Shown here: one piece after another, positions 26,216 through 35,195 of the stretch | How positions within the stretch are numbered: position 1 is the first letter of the stretch | Layout of the letters: every line of letters begins with the position of its first letter | DNA from: JAMXLJ01 sp036558745 | GTDB lineage: Bacteria > Actinomycetota > Acidimicrobiia > IMCC26256 > JAMXLJ01 | Reading direction: 5' to 3' | Assembly: GCA_036558745.1 (NCBI GenBank) | Contig: DATBEZ010000003.1 | Span: 186,001 to 250,000 of the forward strand | DNA length: 64,000 bases | Made by a program: the position numbers and the translations under genes | The notes under the pieces: generated by a model | Database searches by the model: none | What the model saw: only the letters and a program-made list of their open reading frames with translations | What the model was told of the DNA's origin: nothing

Positions 26216-27882
26216 GCGCGTCACCCTCGCCGCATCCCGCGCCCGGAACACTCGTCGACCTGCTCCGGATCCGAGCGGGCGACGACACGCCCGGGCTCGT
26301 CGCGGACGATCGGGTGTGGACGTGGCGTGAGCTCGTGCGCGCGTCGCAACGCCGGGCGCGCGAGCTCCAGGCGCTGCGGCGCGACGGACCGTTCCACGTC
26401 GGTGCGCTGCTCGAGAACACGCCCGACTACCTCGTCACGCTCTTCGGTGCCGCGCTCGCAGGTGCCGTGCTCGTCGGGATCAACTCGACCCGGCGCGGGG
26501 AGGAGCTCGCGCGCGACATCCGGCACACCGACTGCGCGATCGTCGTCACCGACGTGAGCCAGCGTGCCCTCCTCGACGGTCTCGACCTCGCGGGTGCGCA
26601 CGTCGTGGTCGCGCACGATCTCCGGTTGGACCCTTCCCCCGACACGACGCTGGTGGAGCGCGAAGCGCTGCCGGAGCCCGCGGCTTCGGACCTCCTGCTG
26701 CTGATCTTCACCTCGGGGTCGACCGGCGCACCCAAGGCGGTCCGGATGACGCACGGCCGCGCGACACGCGCCGCGCTGGGCTCGGTGTGGTTCACGAGCG
26801 ACGACGTCCTCTACTGCGCCATGCCATTGTTCCACGGCAACGCGCTCAACGCGATCGTGCTGCCCGCACTCTCGACCGGCGCGACGATCGCGCTCCGCCA
26901 CCGCTTCTCGGCGTCGCAGTTCGTGCCCGACCTCAGGCGCTACCACGCGACGTTCTTCAGCACGGTGGGTCGCGCGCTCGCGTACATCCTGGCCACGCCG
27001 GCCCGCGACGACGATCGCGACCACCAGGTGAAGTACGCGCTCGCACCGGAGTCGTCGCCTGCCGACATGAAGGCGTTCACGAAGCGCTTCGGTATCCCGG
27101 TCGTCGCGGGCTACGGATCCAGCGAGAACGCGATCATCATGGTGCCGAAACCCGGTATCCCGAAGGATGCGTTGGGCGTCCCGCAGGAGGGGCTCGACGC
27201 CGCGGTCGTCGACCCGGACACCGGTGAGGAACGACCGCGCGCGCGGTTCGGTCCCGATGGACGGCTGCTCAACGCGTCGGAAGCGATCGGCGAGATCGTC
27301 GGGCGCAACGTCGTGGACCGGTTCGAGGGCTATTACGCGAACCCCGACGCGGACGCAGCCCGGACGCGCAACGGCTGGTACTGGTCGGGCGATCTCGGCT
27401 ACCGCGACGAACACGACGTGTTCTACTTCGCCGGCCGGAGCGGCGAGTGGCTGCGGGTCGACGGGGAGAACTTCGCAACCGCGCCGGTCGAGCGCATCCT
27501 CGGCCGCTTCCCCGGTGTGAGCGGCGTCGCGGTGTACCCGGTTCCCGACGAGCGCACCGCCGACGACCAGGTGATGGCGACGATCGAGATGCACGCGGGC
27601 GCGTCGTTCGACCCAGAGGCGTTCGACACGTTTCTCGCCGCGCAACCCGATCTCGGGACGAAGTGGGCGCCACGCTATGTGCGGGTCGGCACGTTGCCGG
27701 TCGGCGCGACCAACAAGGTCGACAAGCGCCCGCTGCGCGCGCAACGTTGGTACACGGACGACCCGATCTACTGGCGACCGGCACGCGAGGAGCCGTACCG
27801 GGCGTTCACGGTTGCGGATCGCGACGCGCTCGAGGCCCGCTTCTCCGAGTTCGGCCGCGCCGACGCGCTCACCCGCCCCTGA
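26212..27882 (+). CDS. acyl-CoA synthetase (AMP-forming, FadD17-like)
   Basis: A 556-residue adenylate-forming ligase that activates a carboxylic acid as acyl-AMP and then acyl-CoA. The AMP-binding P-loop-like motif FTSGSTGAPKAV (~residue 165), GYGSSENAI as the A5 block, YWSGDLGYRDEHDVFYFAGR as the A7/A8 hinge and TNKVDKRPLRAQ with the catalytic Lys are all present. It resembles mycobacterial FadD17, in my judgement. Translationally coupled to the upstream kinase-like gene, suggesting a joint catabolic step for a fatty or steroid side-chain acid. Confidence 0.9.
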   Translation: MSASPSPHPAPGTLVDLLRIRAGDDTPGLVADDRVWTWRELVRASQRRARELQALRRDGPFHVGALLENTPDYLVTLFGAALAGAVLVGINSTRRGEELARDIRHTDCAIVVTDVSQRALLDGLDLAGAHVVVAHDLRLDPSPDTTLVEREALPEPAASDLLLLIFTSGSTGAPKAVRMTHGRATRAALGSVWFTSDDVLYCAMPLFHGNALNAIVLPALSTGATIALRHRFSASQFVPDLRRYHATFFSTVGRALAYILATPARDDDRDHQVKYALAPESSPADMKAFTKRFGIPVVAGYGSSENAIIMVPKPGIPKDALGVPQEGLDAAVVDPDTGEERPRARFGPDGRLLNASEAIGEIVGRNVVDRFEGYYANPDADAARTRNGWYWSGDLGYRDEHDVFYFAGRSGEWLRVDGENFATAPVERILGRFPGVSGVAVYPVPDERTADDQVMATIEMHAGASFDPEAFDTFLAAQPDLGTKWAPRYVRVGTLPVGATNKVDKRPLRAQRWYTDDPIYWRPAREEPYRAFTVADRDALEARFSEFGRADALTRP

Positions 27883-27894
27883 CCCAGGTTCAGG

Positions 27895-29061
27895 TCACAT
27901 CGGGGCGCCGGCATCGCTGAGGCCGATCTCGGGATGCGTGCCCGTCACGATGCTCTGCAGGTCGCCGAACCCGACGCCGCCACCGACAGGATCGTCGACG
28001 CGCACGAGCGCCTGTCGGTGCTGGCGCACGCGCGCCACCGCGTCCGGCGCGGTGCAGTCGGCGATGTGCTCGCCCTCGACGTGCAGCCGCCCGCGCCACT
28101 GCCCGTGGGACCGGCCGTCGAACCCGCCGTACAGACCCGTCGCGAGGTGGAACCCCGTCGCGGAGACCGGTGTGAGCGAGAGCCGACGCTCGCCGTCCGG
28201 GTCGGCCACCGTCACCGTCCCGCCGAGGAACCGCCGGGTCCGGTCGTCGAAGCGGAGGTCGGGGACCGCGTGACGGAACGGTCGGCGGCTCCCGTCCTCG
28301 TGCTCCATCGCGCCCTCGAACGTGCGCCGCTCGAACCCGGGTCCGGCGAAGCGCTGGTAGTAGAGGTGCAGCCCGTACGCGCTCCCGTCGGGCCGGGTGC
28401 AGAACGCGGGGAACCACAGCACGTAGCTCGTCACACCGGGCGGCATCGGGGTCGGCGCGACGTCGTCCACCGGCGCCCCGACGCCGTAGCGCACGCCCCA
28501 CGAGCGGTCGCGGGTCGACACCCACGTCGACTCGTCGAGCTCGGTGCGCACGCCGTCGAGCTCGAACCATCCGCGGGCGACACCGCTCTGGTGGAAGCGC
28601 AGGACGTCGGCGTCGAGCCGGTAGCGGTCGCGGCTGACGTGCACCTCGCGTTCTTCGAGCGCGGGCGGCACCGGCGACTCGAACACCCACTCGAACGCGA
28701 TGGGCAGCACGTCGTTGCGGTCGAGCGCGAAGCGGATGCGGCGGCGGGGCGCGACGTCGAGGATCTCGTAGCGCAGCGGTCCCACCGTGGTGGTCTCGGG
28801 GTCGGGGGCGAGCTGCCGGCTCGCCCGCACCGTCCACTGCTCCACGCCGCGCGACATGCCCGCGTACGCGTCCATGACGTTGCGGTTCGTGTACTTGCCG
28901 ATGCCGAACGACAGCTGCACGGACCCGTCGCGCGCCGCGGCCATCGCGCAGACCTTCTCGGTCCACGCGCGGTCGGTTTGCGCGACGCGGGCCAAGGTGT
29001 CGACGGTCTGGTGGACGAAGTACTCGTCGGCACCCAGCAACGGTCCCGCAGGTGCGTGCAC
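27895..29061 (-). CDS. lipocalin-like (CrtC/DUF7065-like) hypothetical protein
   Basis: A 388-residue soluble protein rich in beta strands. The DRSWGVRYGVG block and repeated paired strands resemble the two lipocalin-like domains of hydroxyneurosporene-synthase-like and related actinobacterial proteins. These include carotenoid hydratases and many of unknown role. No signal peptide. It is convergent with the acyl-CoA ligase, 12 bp away. I cannot assign a reaction. Confidence 0.6.
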   Translation of the reverse strand: MHAPAGPLLGADEYFVHQTVDTLARVAQTDRAWTEKVCAMAAARDGSVQLSFGIGKYTNRNVMDAYAGMSRGVEQWTVRASRQLAPDPETTTVGPLRYEILDVAPRRRIRFALDRNDVLPIAFEWVFESPVPPALEEREVHVSRDRYRLDADVLRFHQSGVARGWFELDGVRTELDESTWVSTRDRSWGVRYGVGAPVDDVAPTPMPPGVTSYVLWFPAFCTRPDGSAYGLHLYYQRFAGPGFERRTFEGAMEHEDGSRRPFRHAVPDLRFDDRTRRFLGGTVTVADPDGERRLSLTPVSATGFHLATGLYGGFDGRSHGQWRGRLHVEGEHIADCTAPDAVARVRQHRQALVRVDDPVGGGVGFGDLQSIVTGTHPEIGLSDAGAPM

Positions 29062-29151
29062 GGAGATCTCCCGGTCCGACCGCCGCGCCCTCCAGCGCGG
29101 CGCGCCGCACCCTACGCGGCGCGCGGTGCCGACGGGCTCTGCCGCTCCGGG

Positions 29152-29325
29152 TCAGTCCTCCGGGAGCACGTCGTGATGGTCCTCGCGAACCGCGCGGACC
29201 TCCTGGTCGACCTTCTCCTCGCCGGGATTGGGCTCGTCCTGCTCGGCGCGCCCCTCCGCCTCGACCTGGCGGTCACCGGTCACGGCACCGAGCACTTCCT
29301 TGACCGCGCCCTTGCGCTTGCCCAT
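29152..29325 (-). CDS. CsbD-family stress protein
   Basis: A 57-residue protein with the CsbD motif KGAVKEVLGAVTGDRQVEAEG at its N-terminus and an acidic tail. CsbD proteins are small, highly charged, general-stress-induced proteins of unknown mechanism. The ATG at 29325 has GGAGGTG 8 bp upstream; the upstream GTG is part of that ribosome binding site, which decides the start. Confidence 0.85.
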   Translation of the reverse strand: MGKRKGAVKEVLGAVTGDRQVEAEGRAEQDEPNPGEEKVDQEVRAVREDHHDVLPED

Positions 29326-29498
29326 GGCTGTCACCTCCGGGTCGTCCGGTCGCGCCGCGGCTCGGGTCCGGGCGCCGGGATCGAGTTCATACCCACACGC
29401 CGGGGTTCGGACACCGCGCCTGGTTGCGACGGCGCACGCGCTCTGGGAGTGTGCGCCGGGCGCAGGGACCCGACCGCGAAGCCGAGGAGACAGAGCTG

Positions 29499-30287
29499 AT
29501 GGACACGCTCCACGATCGGGTGGCCGTGGTCACCGGCGCGGCGGGTGGGATCGGTCGCGGCATCGCGCTCGCGTGCGCGGCGGCGGGCATGCGGCTGGTG
29601 CTGGCCGACCTCGACGCGAAAGGCCTCGACGCCGTCGCCGAAGAGGTGAGCGGGCTCGGTGCACCCGTGCTCCCGGTCCCGACCGACGTGAGCGACGCGC
29701 GCTCGGTCGACGCGCTCGCCGACGCGACCCTCGCCGAGTACGGCGCGGTTCACGTCGTGTGCAACAACGCCGGCGTCTCCACGGTCGGTGTGCAATGGGA
29801 GACGCCGCTCGCTGATTGGGAGTGGGTCGTGGGCGTCAACCTCTGGGGTGTGGTCAACGGCATTCGCAGCTTCGTGCCTCATCTGATCGAGCAGGACGAG
29901 GCCCACATCGTCAGCACGTCGTCGATGGGCGGGTTGATGACCGGTGCGCTGCTCGGTCCCTACACGGCGACCAAGCACGCGGTGGTCGGGCTCTCCAAGG
30001 GCTTGCGGGCGGAGCTCGCGTTCAAGGCACCGCACGTCGGCGTGTCGGTGATCTGTCCCGGTGAGATCCACACGGAGATGATCGAGCGCATCAAGGTCGA
30101 GCCGAGCCCGGAGTCGGCCGCGATGCTGGACCGCCTGCGCGCCGTGATCGCGGAGGGATTGCCGCCGCTCGAGGTCGGCCGCATGGTCATCGAATCGATC
30201 AAGAGCCGGAAGTTCTGGATCCTGCCGAACGCGAAGCCCCATCTCGAGACGGTCCGCACCGAGATGGACGAGCTCTTCGGGAGTTGA
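29499..30287 (+). CDS. short-chain dehydrogenase/reductase
   Basis: A 262-residue Rossmann-fold SDR. TGAAGGIGRG is the nucleotide-binding Gly motif, ADLDAKG suggests NAD(H) preference, NNAG, the catalytic Ser in STSSMGG and YTATK complete the active site. ATG with GAGGAGA upstream. Substrate unknown. Convergent with the next gene, with a hairpin between. Confidence 0.9.
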   Translation: MDTLHDRVAVVTGAAGGIGRGIALACAAAGMRLVLADLDAKGLDAVAEEVSGLGAPVLPVPTDVSDARSVDALADATLAEYGAVHVVCNNAGVSTVGVQWETPLADWEWVVGVNLWGVVNGIRSFVPHLIEQDEAHIVSTSSMGGLMTGALLGPYTATKHAVVGLSKGLRAELAFKAPHVGVSVICPGEIHTEMIERIKVEPSPESAAMLDRLRAVIAEGLPPLEVGRMVIESIKSRKFWILPNAKPHLETVRTEMDELFGS

Positions 30288-30311
30288 GCCCGTCCCCGAG
30301 GCGGCGCGAGT

Positions 30312-30351
30312 TCCGACACGATGCGGCGCGCTGACGCCACATCGTGTCGGA
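30312..30351. terminator. 12-bp-stem hairpin between convergent genes
   Basis: TCCGACACGATG pairs perfectly with CATCGTGTCGGA around a 16-nt loop. It lies 25 bp past the SDR stop and directly next to the stop of the gene on the minus strand, so it can serve both. No T-run. Confidence 0.75.
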
Positions 30352-31476
30352 TCACCCCGTCGTGGTCGCCGGCGATGTCGCGGCCGGCCGGGCCGGCGGC
30401 GCGACGACGCATCCCGGCGGCCCGGCCGGGCTGCCCCTTGAGCGTCCGGGAACTGCGACCGCGCCCGCGCACCCGAACTGCGAGAACGTGTCCTCGGTCG
30501 TGATCGTGCCGCCGTCGCGAAACACCGCGACACTTCGCGTGTGACGGACGTACCCCATGGGATCGATGCTGACGTCCTGCACCGTGTGCACGAATCCTTC
30601 GCCTGCCAGCACCGCGCGTGCGGCCGCGATCGCCGCGGCTTCGTCAGGAGAGACACCGGTCGGCGTCGCTGCGGGGTCGAGCGTGACGCGGAAGTTCGTC
30701 ACCGGGATGCCGTCGAAGGTCGCCGTGCCGATCGGCTGAGCGGTTGCGATCGTGGCCTTCGTGATCGAGAGGTAGCCGTTCGGGCTGGCCATGCTCTGCA
30801 TCGCGAGCGCACCTTCTCGGGGGCCGAGCGTGCCCTCGACCAGCCCGGCGAACTGCGAGAAGGCAGCGCCCGGACCGGCGCTCACACCGTCGCTGCCGTA
30901 GTTCGCGCCGCCGAACTCCCAGACACTTGACTCGTCGGCGATGAGCGTGACCGCGCCCAAGCTGCTCACGGTGGAGACCGCGCGCAACGCCTTGGGGTTC
31001 GTGTCGACGGTCGCCTCACCCGTCACGGTCACGTCATGCGGCGTGCACGCGGACGGCAGTGGTGACACCGTGCGCTCGCCGTCCGGACCCGGCACGCCCC
31101 GGCCGGCGCGCGCGAGTGCGTCCTGGCACGCGGTCGCGCTCGGCGACCCGGCCGCTTGCTCGCTCAACCGGTACATGACGTGGAAGCTGCCGATGCTCGT
31201 CGTCGTCTCGGCCGCGGCCGCGACGACCTGACGGGCGCGTGCGTCACCGCGGTCGGTGCTGATCCGCTCGGGCGCGGTCGTGACGGGCGTCTTGCGCGTC
31301 GAGCGGTGGGTCCGGCCCGAGGCGTGCACCGCCCACGCGACGAGCGCGGCCACGACGACCACCGCGCCGGCCGCGATCAGTGGACGCCGTGCCGTGGCGC
31401 GCCGGGCGTGGTCCTTCGCGACGTCGAGGTCGAGCTCGATCGGTCCCGGGTCGTCCCTGCGAGCCACCTCGAGCAC
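30352..31476 (-). CDS. membrane-anchored extracytoplasmic protein, function unknown
   Basis: A 374-residue protein with a short cytoplasmic N-terminus, one membrane helix (IAAGAVVVVAALVAWAVH, ~33-52) and a large outside domain. The outside part has repeated strands with conserved-looking GGANYGSDG and IGTATFDGIPVTNF, and a Pro/Ala-rich tail. The layout resembles mycobacterial LppX/LprG-type or anti-sigma-like proteins, but no motif decides. Four Cys residues outside could form disulfides. Confidence 0.7.
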   Translation of the reverse strand: MLEVARRDDPGPIELDLDVAKDHARRATARRPLIAAGAVVVVAALVAWAVHASGRTHRSTRKTPVTTAPERISTDRGDARARQVVAAAAETTTSIGSFHVMYRLSEQAAGSPSATACQDALARAGRGVPGPDGERTVSPLPSACTPHDVTVTGEATVDTNPKALRAVSTVSSLGAVTLIADESSVWEFGGANYGSDGVSAGPGAAFSQFAGLVEGTLGPREGALAMQSMASPNGYLSITKATIATAQPIGTATFDGIPVTNFRVTLDPAATPTGVSPDEAAAIAAARAVLAGEGFVHTVQDVSIDPMGYVRHTRSVAVFRDGGTITTEDTFSQFGCAGAVAVPGRSRGSPAGPPGCVVAPPARPAATSPATTTG

Positions 31477-31641
31477 CCCCGCTCCTGCCGATAGCGCCGG
31501 CCCTCACCGCGCCGAGACCCGAAAGTGCTGGTCACCGAGCGCCTGGAAGAGTGCGCCATCGCGCCGGCGCCGTCAACGGCGAGGCGGTCCTACGCTGCCG
31601 CCACCCCGGGGTCGGGCCCGGATCGACAGGAGGAGATCGCG

Positions 31642-32304
31642 ATGCCGCGCCTCGCCCAGGTCCCGCGCGCCGACGACAACGCGCCGATCGTCACCGCGAT
31701 GTACGACCTGCTCTTCGGCGAAGGGCGCGACCCCGTCTCGGAGCCGGGCACCGACACGGGCTCGCCGGGCGACTGGTGGACCGTGTTCGCGCTCGTCCCC
31801 GACGTGTTGCAGCACGCGGTCGGCGGCTTCGCGCTCTACCAGAGTCCGAAACGACTGCTGGACCCGAAGCTGCGCGAGCTGGGCCAGACCCGGGTCGGCT
31901 GGGCACGCGGAAGTCAGTTCGTGTTCTCGCAGCACTGCAAGTCGTGCCGGGCCGTCGGGCTCACGGAGGAGCAGATCGAGGCGATCCCGGCGTGGCCGGT
32001 CGCGACGTGCTTCGACGAGCGCGAGCGCGCGGTGCTCGCCTACACCGACGCGCTCGTCTACGACGGCGGTCGCGTCGCCGACGGCGTGTTCGACTCGCTG
32101 CGCCGGCACCTGAGCGATGCCGAGATCCTCGAGCTCACCTACATCACCGCGCTCTACGAGATGCACGCCGTCATGAGCCGCGCCCTGCGGACCGAGTTCG
32201 ACGACCGCGACGAGCCGATCGTCGAGGTCGCAGGCCCGGAGAACGTGTCGGCGCTCGACGTGATCAGCGGCCACCGGGAAGGCCCGCAGCGCACCGACCG
32301 GTGA
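31642..32304 (+). CDS. carboxymuconolactone decarboxylase (CMD)/AhpD-like protein
   Basis: A 220-residue CMD-fold protein. FSQHCKSCRAVGLTEEQIEAI carries the CxxC-type redox pair (CKSC) and the His usual in AhpD-like alkylhydroperoxidase partners, and ERAVLAYTDALVYDGGRV is the family's second helix. AGGAGG lies 6 bp before the ATG at 31642; the frame is open upstream but unlike the family. The CxxC suggests disulfide exchange, for peroxide reduction. Confidence 0.85.
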   Translation: MPRLAQVPRADDNAPIVTAMYDLLFGEGRDPVSEPGTDTGSPGDWWTVFALVPDVLQHAVGGFALYQSPKRLLDPKLRELGQTRVGWARGSQFVFSQHCKSCRAVGLTEEQIEAIPAWPVATCFDERERAVLAYTDALVYDGGRVADGVFDSLRRHLSDAEILELTYITALYEMHAVMSRALRTEFDDRDEPIVEVAGPENVSALDVISGHREGPQRTDR

Positions 32305-32316
32305 CGCGCACGTCGG

Positions 32317-32697
32317 TTACGTGCCGTCGCCGAGGGCGCGGAGCATCCGCTTGAGCGCGACCTGTCGGTACGACGTGTCCATCAGCTCCGTGACCTCGCC
32401 CCAGTCGACACGCGCGGCGTCGAAGTCGAGCGCGAGCCAGCCCGACGGGCCGAAGTAGGGCGGCACGAAGAAGCGCTCGTCGGCGAGCAGCGCCGGACGC
32501 TCCTCCGCCTCGGGCTTGAACACGACGGAGTAGTGCTCTTCCTGTCCGCCCGTGAACACCGCGAACAGCTTCTTGCCGGCCCGGAACGTCGGCCGGCCCC
32601 ACGCTTCCACCTCGGTCGACTCGGGGAACCGCAGGCAGATCCCGCGTAGCTCCGGTAGGTAGGGGTCGTCGTCCCGGTACATCCGGGGGTGGGCCAT
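32317..32697 (-). CDS. MmcQ/YjbR-family protein
   Basis: A 126-residue cytoplasmic protein of the MmcQ/YjbR family, which has a cystatin-like double-wing fold of unclear role (some bind DNA). TEVEAWGRPTFRAGKKLFAVF, FVPPYFGPSGWLALDF and the C-terminal YRQVALKRML are the family blocks. Convergent with the CMD gene, 12 bp away. Confidence 0.88.
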   Translation of the reverse strand: MAHPRMYRDDDPYLPELRGICLRFPESTEVEAWGRPTFRAGKKLFAVFTGGQEEHYSVVFKPEAEERPALLADERFFVPPYFGPSGWLALDFDAARVDWGEVTELMDTSYRQVALKRMLRALGDGT

Positions 32698-32764
32698 CGC
32701 GGCACGGTAGTTCGCGGTTGCCTTCAGATCTTCCGGCGCCCGCCGATCTGTCGACGTCGACTTC

Positions 32765-32880
32765 GGTCACGAGTGCCAGCGCGAAGCCCCGGCTCGCTGG
32801 CCGGCAACCCTCCTCCACGGTGGGGTGCCCCGGGTGAGGACCAGGCCGGTTCGCGCGTCGCGGCCGGCAAGCGTGGGCTC
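32765..32880 (+). ncRNA. SAM-IV riboswitch
   Basis: The leader of the class V aminotransferase gene matches the SAM-IV aptamer as I know it: GGTC at 32765 pairs with GACC at 32839-32842 to close the core; inside are GAGTGCCAGCG, AAGCCCCGGCT, GCTGGCCGGCAACC, the CCTCC/GGGG arm and TGCCCCGGGTGA. The GGCCGGCAAGCG segment after it is the usual 3' pseudoknot part. It binds S-adenosylmethionine and should lower expression of the gene 40 bp downstream when SAM is abundant. Class found in Actinomycetota. Confidence 0.9.
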
Positions 32881-32919
32881 CGACGACTCCGGGGTCCCGA
32901 GAGAGGCCCGAGGTGTGTC

Positions 32920-34326
32920 ATGTCGGAACCGAGCAGAGGTGCACCACCGTGGACCGCGCTCCCCGTCGTCGGCGGCGACCTGCGCGTCCCGACCGTGCAC
33001 GGCACCACCGTGCCCTACGCGAACCTCGACTACGCCGCGAGCGCGCCCTGCCTCGAGTCGGTGCGCGACACGATCGACGAGCTCCTCCCCTGGTACAGCA
33101 GCGTGCACCGCGGCGCGGGCTTCCCGTCGAGCGTCTGCACCGACCTCCTTGCGGCTGCGCGTGAGACCATTCGTCACTTCCTCGGTGGCCGGCCCGACGA
33201 CGCGGTGGTCTTCACCCGCAACACCACGGATTCGCTGAACCTGCTCGCAGCCGCGCTCCCCCGCGACACGACCGTCGTGACCTTCGCGTCCGAGCACCAC
33301 GCGAACCTGCTGCCGTGGCGGCGCCACGACGTCGTGCAGCTTCCGTTCCCCGCGACTCCGGAGCATGCCGTGGCCGCGGCCGACGCCGCGCTGCGCGCCG
33401 CCCGCGGCTCGCACCGCCTGCTCGCAGTGACGGGTGCGAGCAACGTGACCGGCGAGGTGTGGCCGGTCGCGGCGCTCGTCGAGGCGGCGCGCCGTCACGA
33501 TGCCCGCGTCGTGCTCGACGCCGCGCAGCTCGCGCCGCACCGCGCGGTGGACCTCACGGCCATCGACGTGGACTACGTCGCGCTCTCGGGTCACAAGCTC
33601 TACGCGCCGTTCGGTGCGGGTGTGCTGGTCGGCAGGTCGGACTGGCTCGATCGCGCCGAGCCCTATCTGGCGGGCGGCGGCGCGGTCCGACGGGTCACGC
33701 TCGAAGACGCGGAGTGGGCGACGGGTGCGAGCCGCCACGAGGCCGGCACACCGAACCTGGTCGGCGTCGTCGCGCTCGCTGCCGCGTGCGACACGCTCGA
33801 CGCGGTCGGGATCGACGCTGTGGAGGCCACCGAGCGTGTGCTCGTCGGCGAGCTGGTCGACGGGCTTGCCGCGGTGCCGGGCCTCGAGCTGCTGTCGCTG
33901 TGGGGACCTGGTCACGAGCGCATCGGCGTCGCCGCGTTCACGCTCGACGGCTGGCACCACGGCCACCTTGCCGCGGTGCTGAGCGCGGAGTACGGCATCG
34001 GCGTGCGGGACGGCGCGTTCTGTGCACACCCGCTCGTCGGCTCACTGCTCGAACGCACGCCGAGGCATTCCGGTGGTGCGGTGCGCGCGAGCTTCGGGGT
34101 GGGCACGACACGTGACGAGATCGAGCGCCTCGTCACCTCCCTCCACGCGGTCGCGCGTCACGGCGCGCGGTGGTCCTATGCCGTCATCGACGGCCGCCAT
34201 GTCCCCGACCCCGATCCCCGGCCGCGCCCGACCTTGCTCGGAAGGTTCGTGATGACCGATTCGCCGGGCGCAGCGGGCACGGCACCGACCGAGCGGAGCT
34301 GCGCGGGCGTCGTCGCCGGGTCGTAA
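32920..34326 (+). CDS. class V aminotransferase (cysteine desulfurase-like), SAM-regulated
   Basis: A 468-residue PLP enzyme of the cysteine desulfurase-like branch. TRNTTDSLN and ASEHHANLLPWR are the PLP phosphate and ring sites, DAAQLAPH the Asp-Gln pair, SGHKLYAPFGAGVLV holds the Schiff-base Lys, and RHEAGTPN the substrate side. The ATG at 32920 is 40 bp after the SAM-IV riboswitch, so it probably supports sulfur or methionine metabolism; the exact reaction (desulfurase, lyase or sulfur amino acid aminotransferase) is not fixed. The upstream open frame is riboswitch sequence. Confidence 0.9.
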   Translation: MSEPSRGAPPWTALPVVGGDLRVPTVHGTTVPYANLDYAASAPCLESVRDTIDELLPWYSSVHRGAGFPSSVCTDLLAAARETIRHFLGGRPDDAVVFTRNTTDSLNLLAAALPRDTTVVTFASEHHANLLPWRRHDVVQLPFPATPEHAVAAADAALRAARGSHRLLAVTGASNVTGEVWPVAALVEAARRHDARVVLDAAQLAPHRAVDLTAIDVDYVALSGHKLYAPFGAGVLVGRSDWLDRAEPYLAGGGAVRRVTLEDAEWATGASRHEAGTPNLVGVVALAAACDTLDAVGIDAVEATERVLVGELVDGLAAVPGLELLSLWGPGHERIGVAAFTLDGWHHGHLAAVLSAEYGIGVRDGAFCAHPLVGSLLERTPRHSGGAVRASFGVGTTRDEIERLVTSLHAVARHGARWSYAVIDGRHVPDPDPRPRPTLLGRFVMTDSPGAAGTAPTERSCAGVVAGS

Positions 34327-34373
34327 CGCGGCAGCACGGCCGATCGCGCGCTGCCGGCGGATACCGTCGCGCC

Positions 34374-35150
34374 GTGACCCGAACGGCAGGGGAGATCGCG
34401 GCCGAGCGCGGAACCCGCGCCCGTCTCGTCGCCGCCTGGCTCTGCGCCCTCGTGGTGCCGATCGTCGTCGCGGTCGTCTGCGTACCGCTGCGGCCCCAGA
34501 TCCCCGCCGCCGACCGTGCCCTGCTCCTCGCGGTCACCGTCCTCGTGGCCGCCGTGCTCGGTGGACGGCTCGTGGGTGCGGTCGCCGCGCTCGTCGCCGC
34601 GTTCGCGTTCGACTTCTTCCACACGCGCCCCTACTACTCCTTGCGGATCGATCGGGCCGTCGACATCGAGACCGCGGTGCTGCTCCTCGTCGTCGGCATC
34701 GCGATCGGCGAGCTCGTGACGCGGAGCCGCTACTACCGCGCCCTCGCGGGCGCGTCCCGACAGGAGCTCGAGCGCGTCCGTCAACTGGCCGAGCTCGCCG
34801 CCGGTGGCGAGCCACCCGGACGGCTGATCCGGGTCGTGCGCAACCAGCTCGTCGAGCTGCTCGACCTCGAGGAGTGCGACTTCGAGGAGGCACCGTTCGT
34901 CGACTCGCTCCCGCGCCTTCGTCATACAGGCGTCACGTTGCCGGTCGCGCTCGAACGCGACGACGCGGCGATCGTGCGGGCCCACACCCAGATCGAGCTG
35001 CCGGTGTGGGGCGAGGGGCTCGAGCTCGGGCGGTTCGTGCTGACGATGCGCCCGGGTGCGACCGGCGTCGACTTCCCGGCCGACGCGCGCGCGTCCGCGC
35101 TCGCGCTCGCCGACCAGCTCGGCGTGATCCTCCTCGCCCACCGACGCTGA
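34374..35150 (+). CDS. DUF4118 (KdpD-like) membrane protein
   Basis: A 258-residue protein with four membrane helices (residues ~18-115) of the KdpD-type DUF4118 domain, with FDFFHTRPYYSLRI as the signature, a coiled linker (SRQELERVRQLAEL) and a soluble GAF-like end (~170-258). There is no histidine kinase domain. It precedes the amino-acid permease by 45 bp on the same strand; KdpD-like sensors relate to potassium or turgor, so a sensor for the transporter is plausible but unproven. Confidence 0.8.
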   Translation: MTRTAGEIAAERGTRARLVAAWLCALVVPIVVAVVCVPLRPQIPAADRALLLAVTVLVAAVLGGRLVGAVAALVAAFAFDFFHTRPYYSLRIDRAVDIETAVLLLVVGIAIGELVTRSRYYRALAGASRQELERVRQLAELAAGGEPPGRLIRVVRNQLVELLDLEECDFEEAPFVDSLPRLRHTGVTLPVALERDDAAIVRAHTQIELPVWGEGLELGRFVLTMRPGATGVDFPADARASALALADQLGVILLAHRR

Positions 35151-35195
35151 CCCGATGGCCAGCGCGCCACGGGGCGCGTTCCGTAGTCTGGCGCC

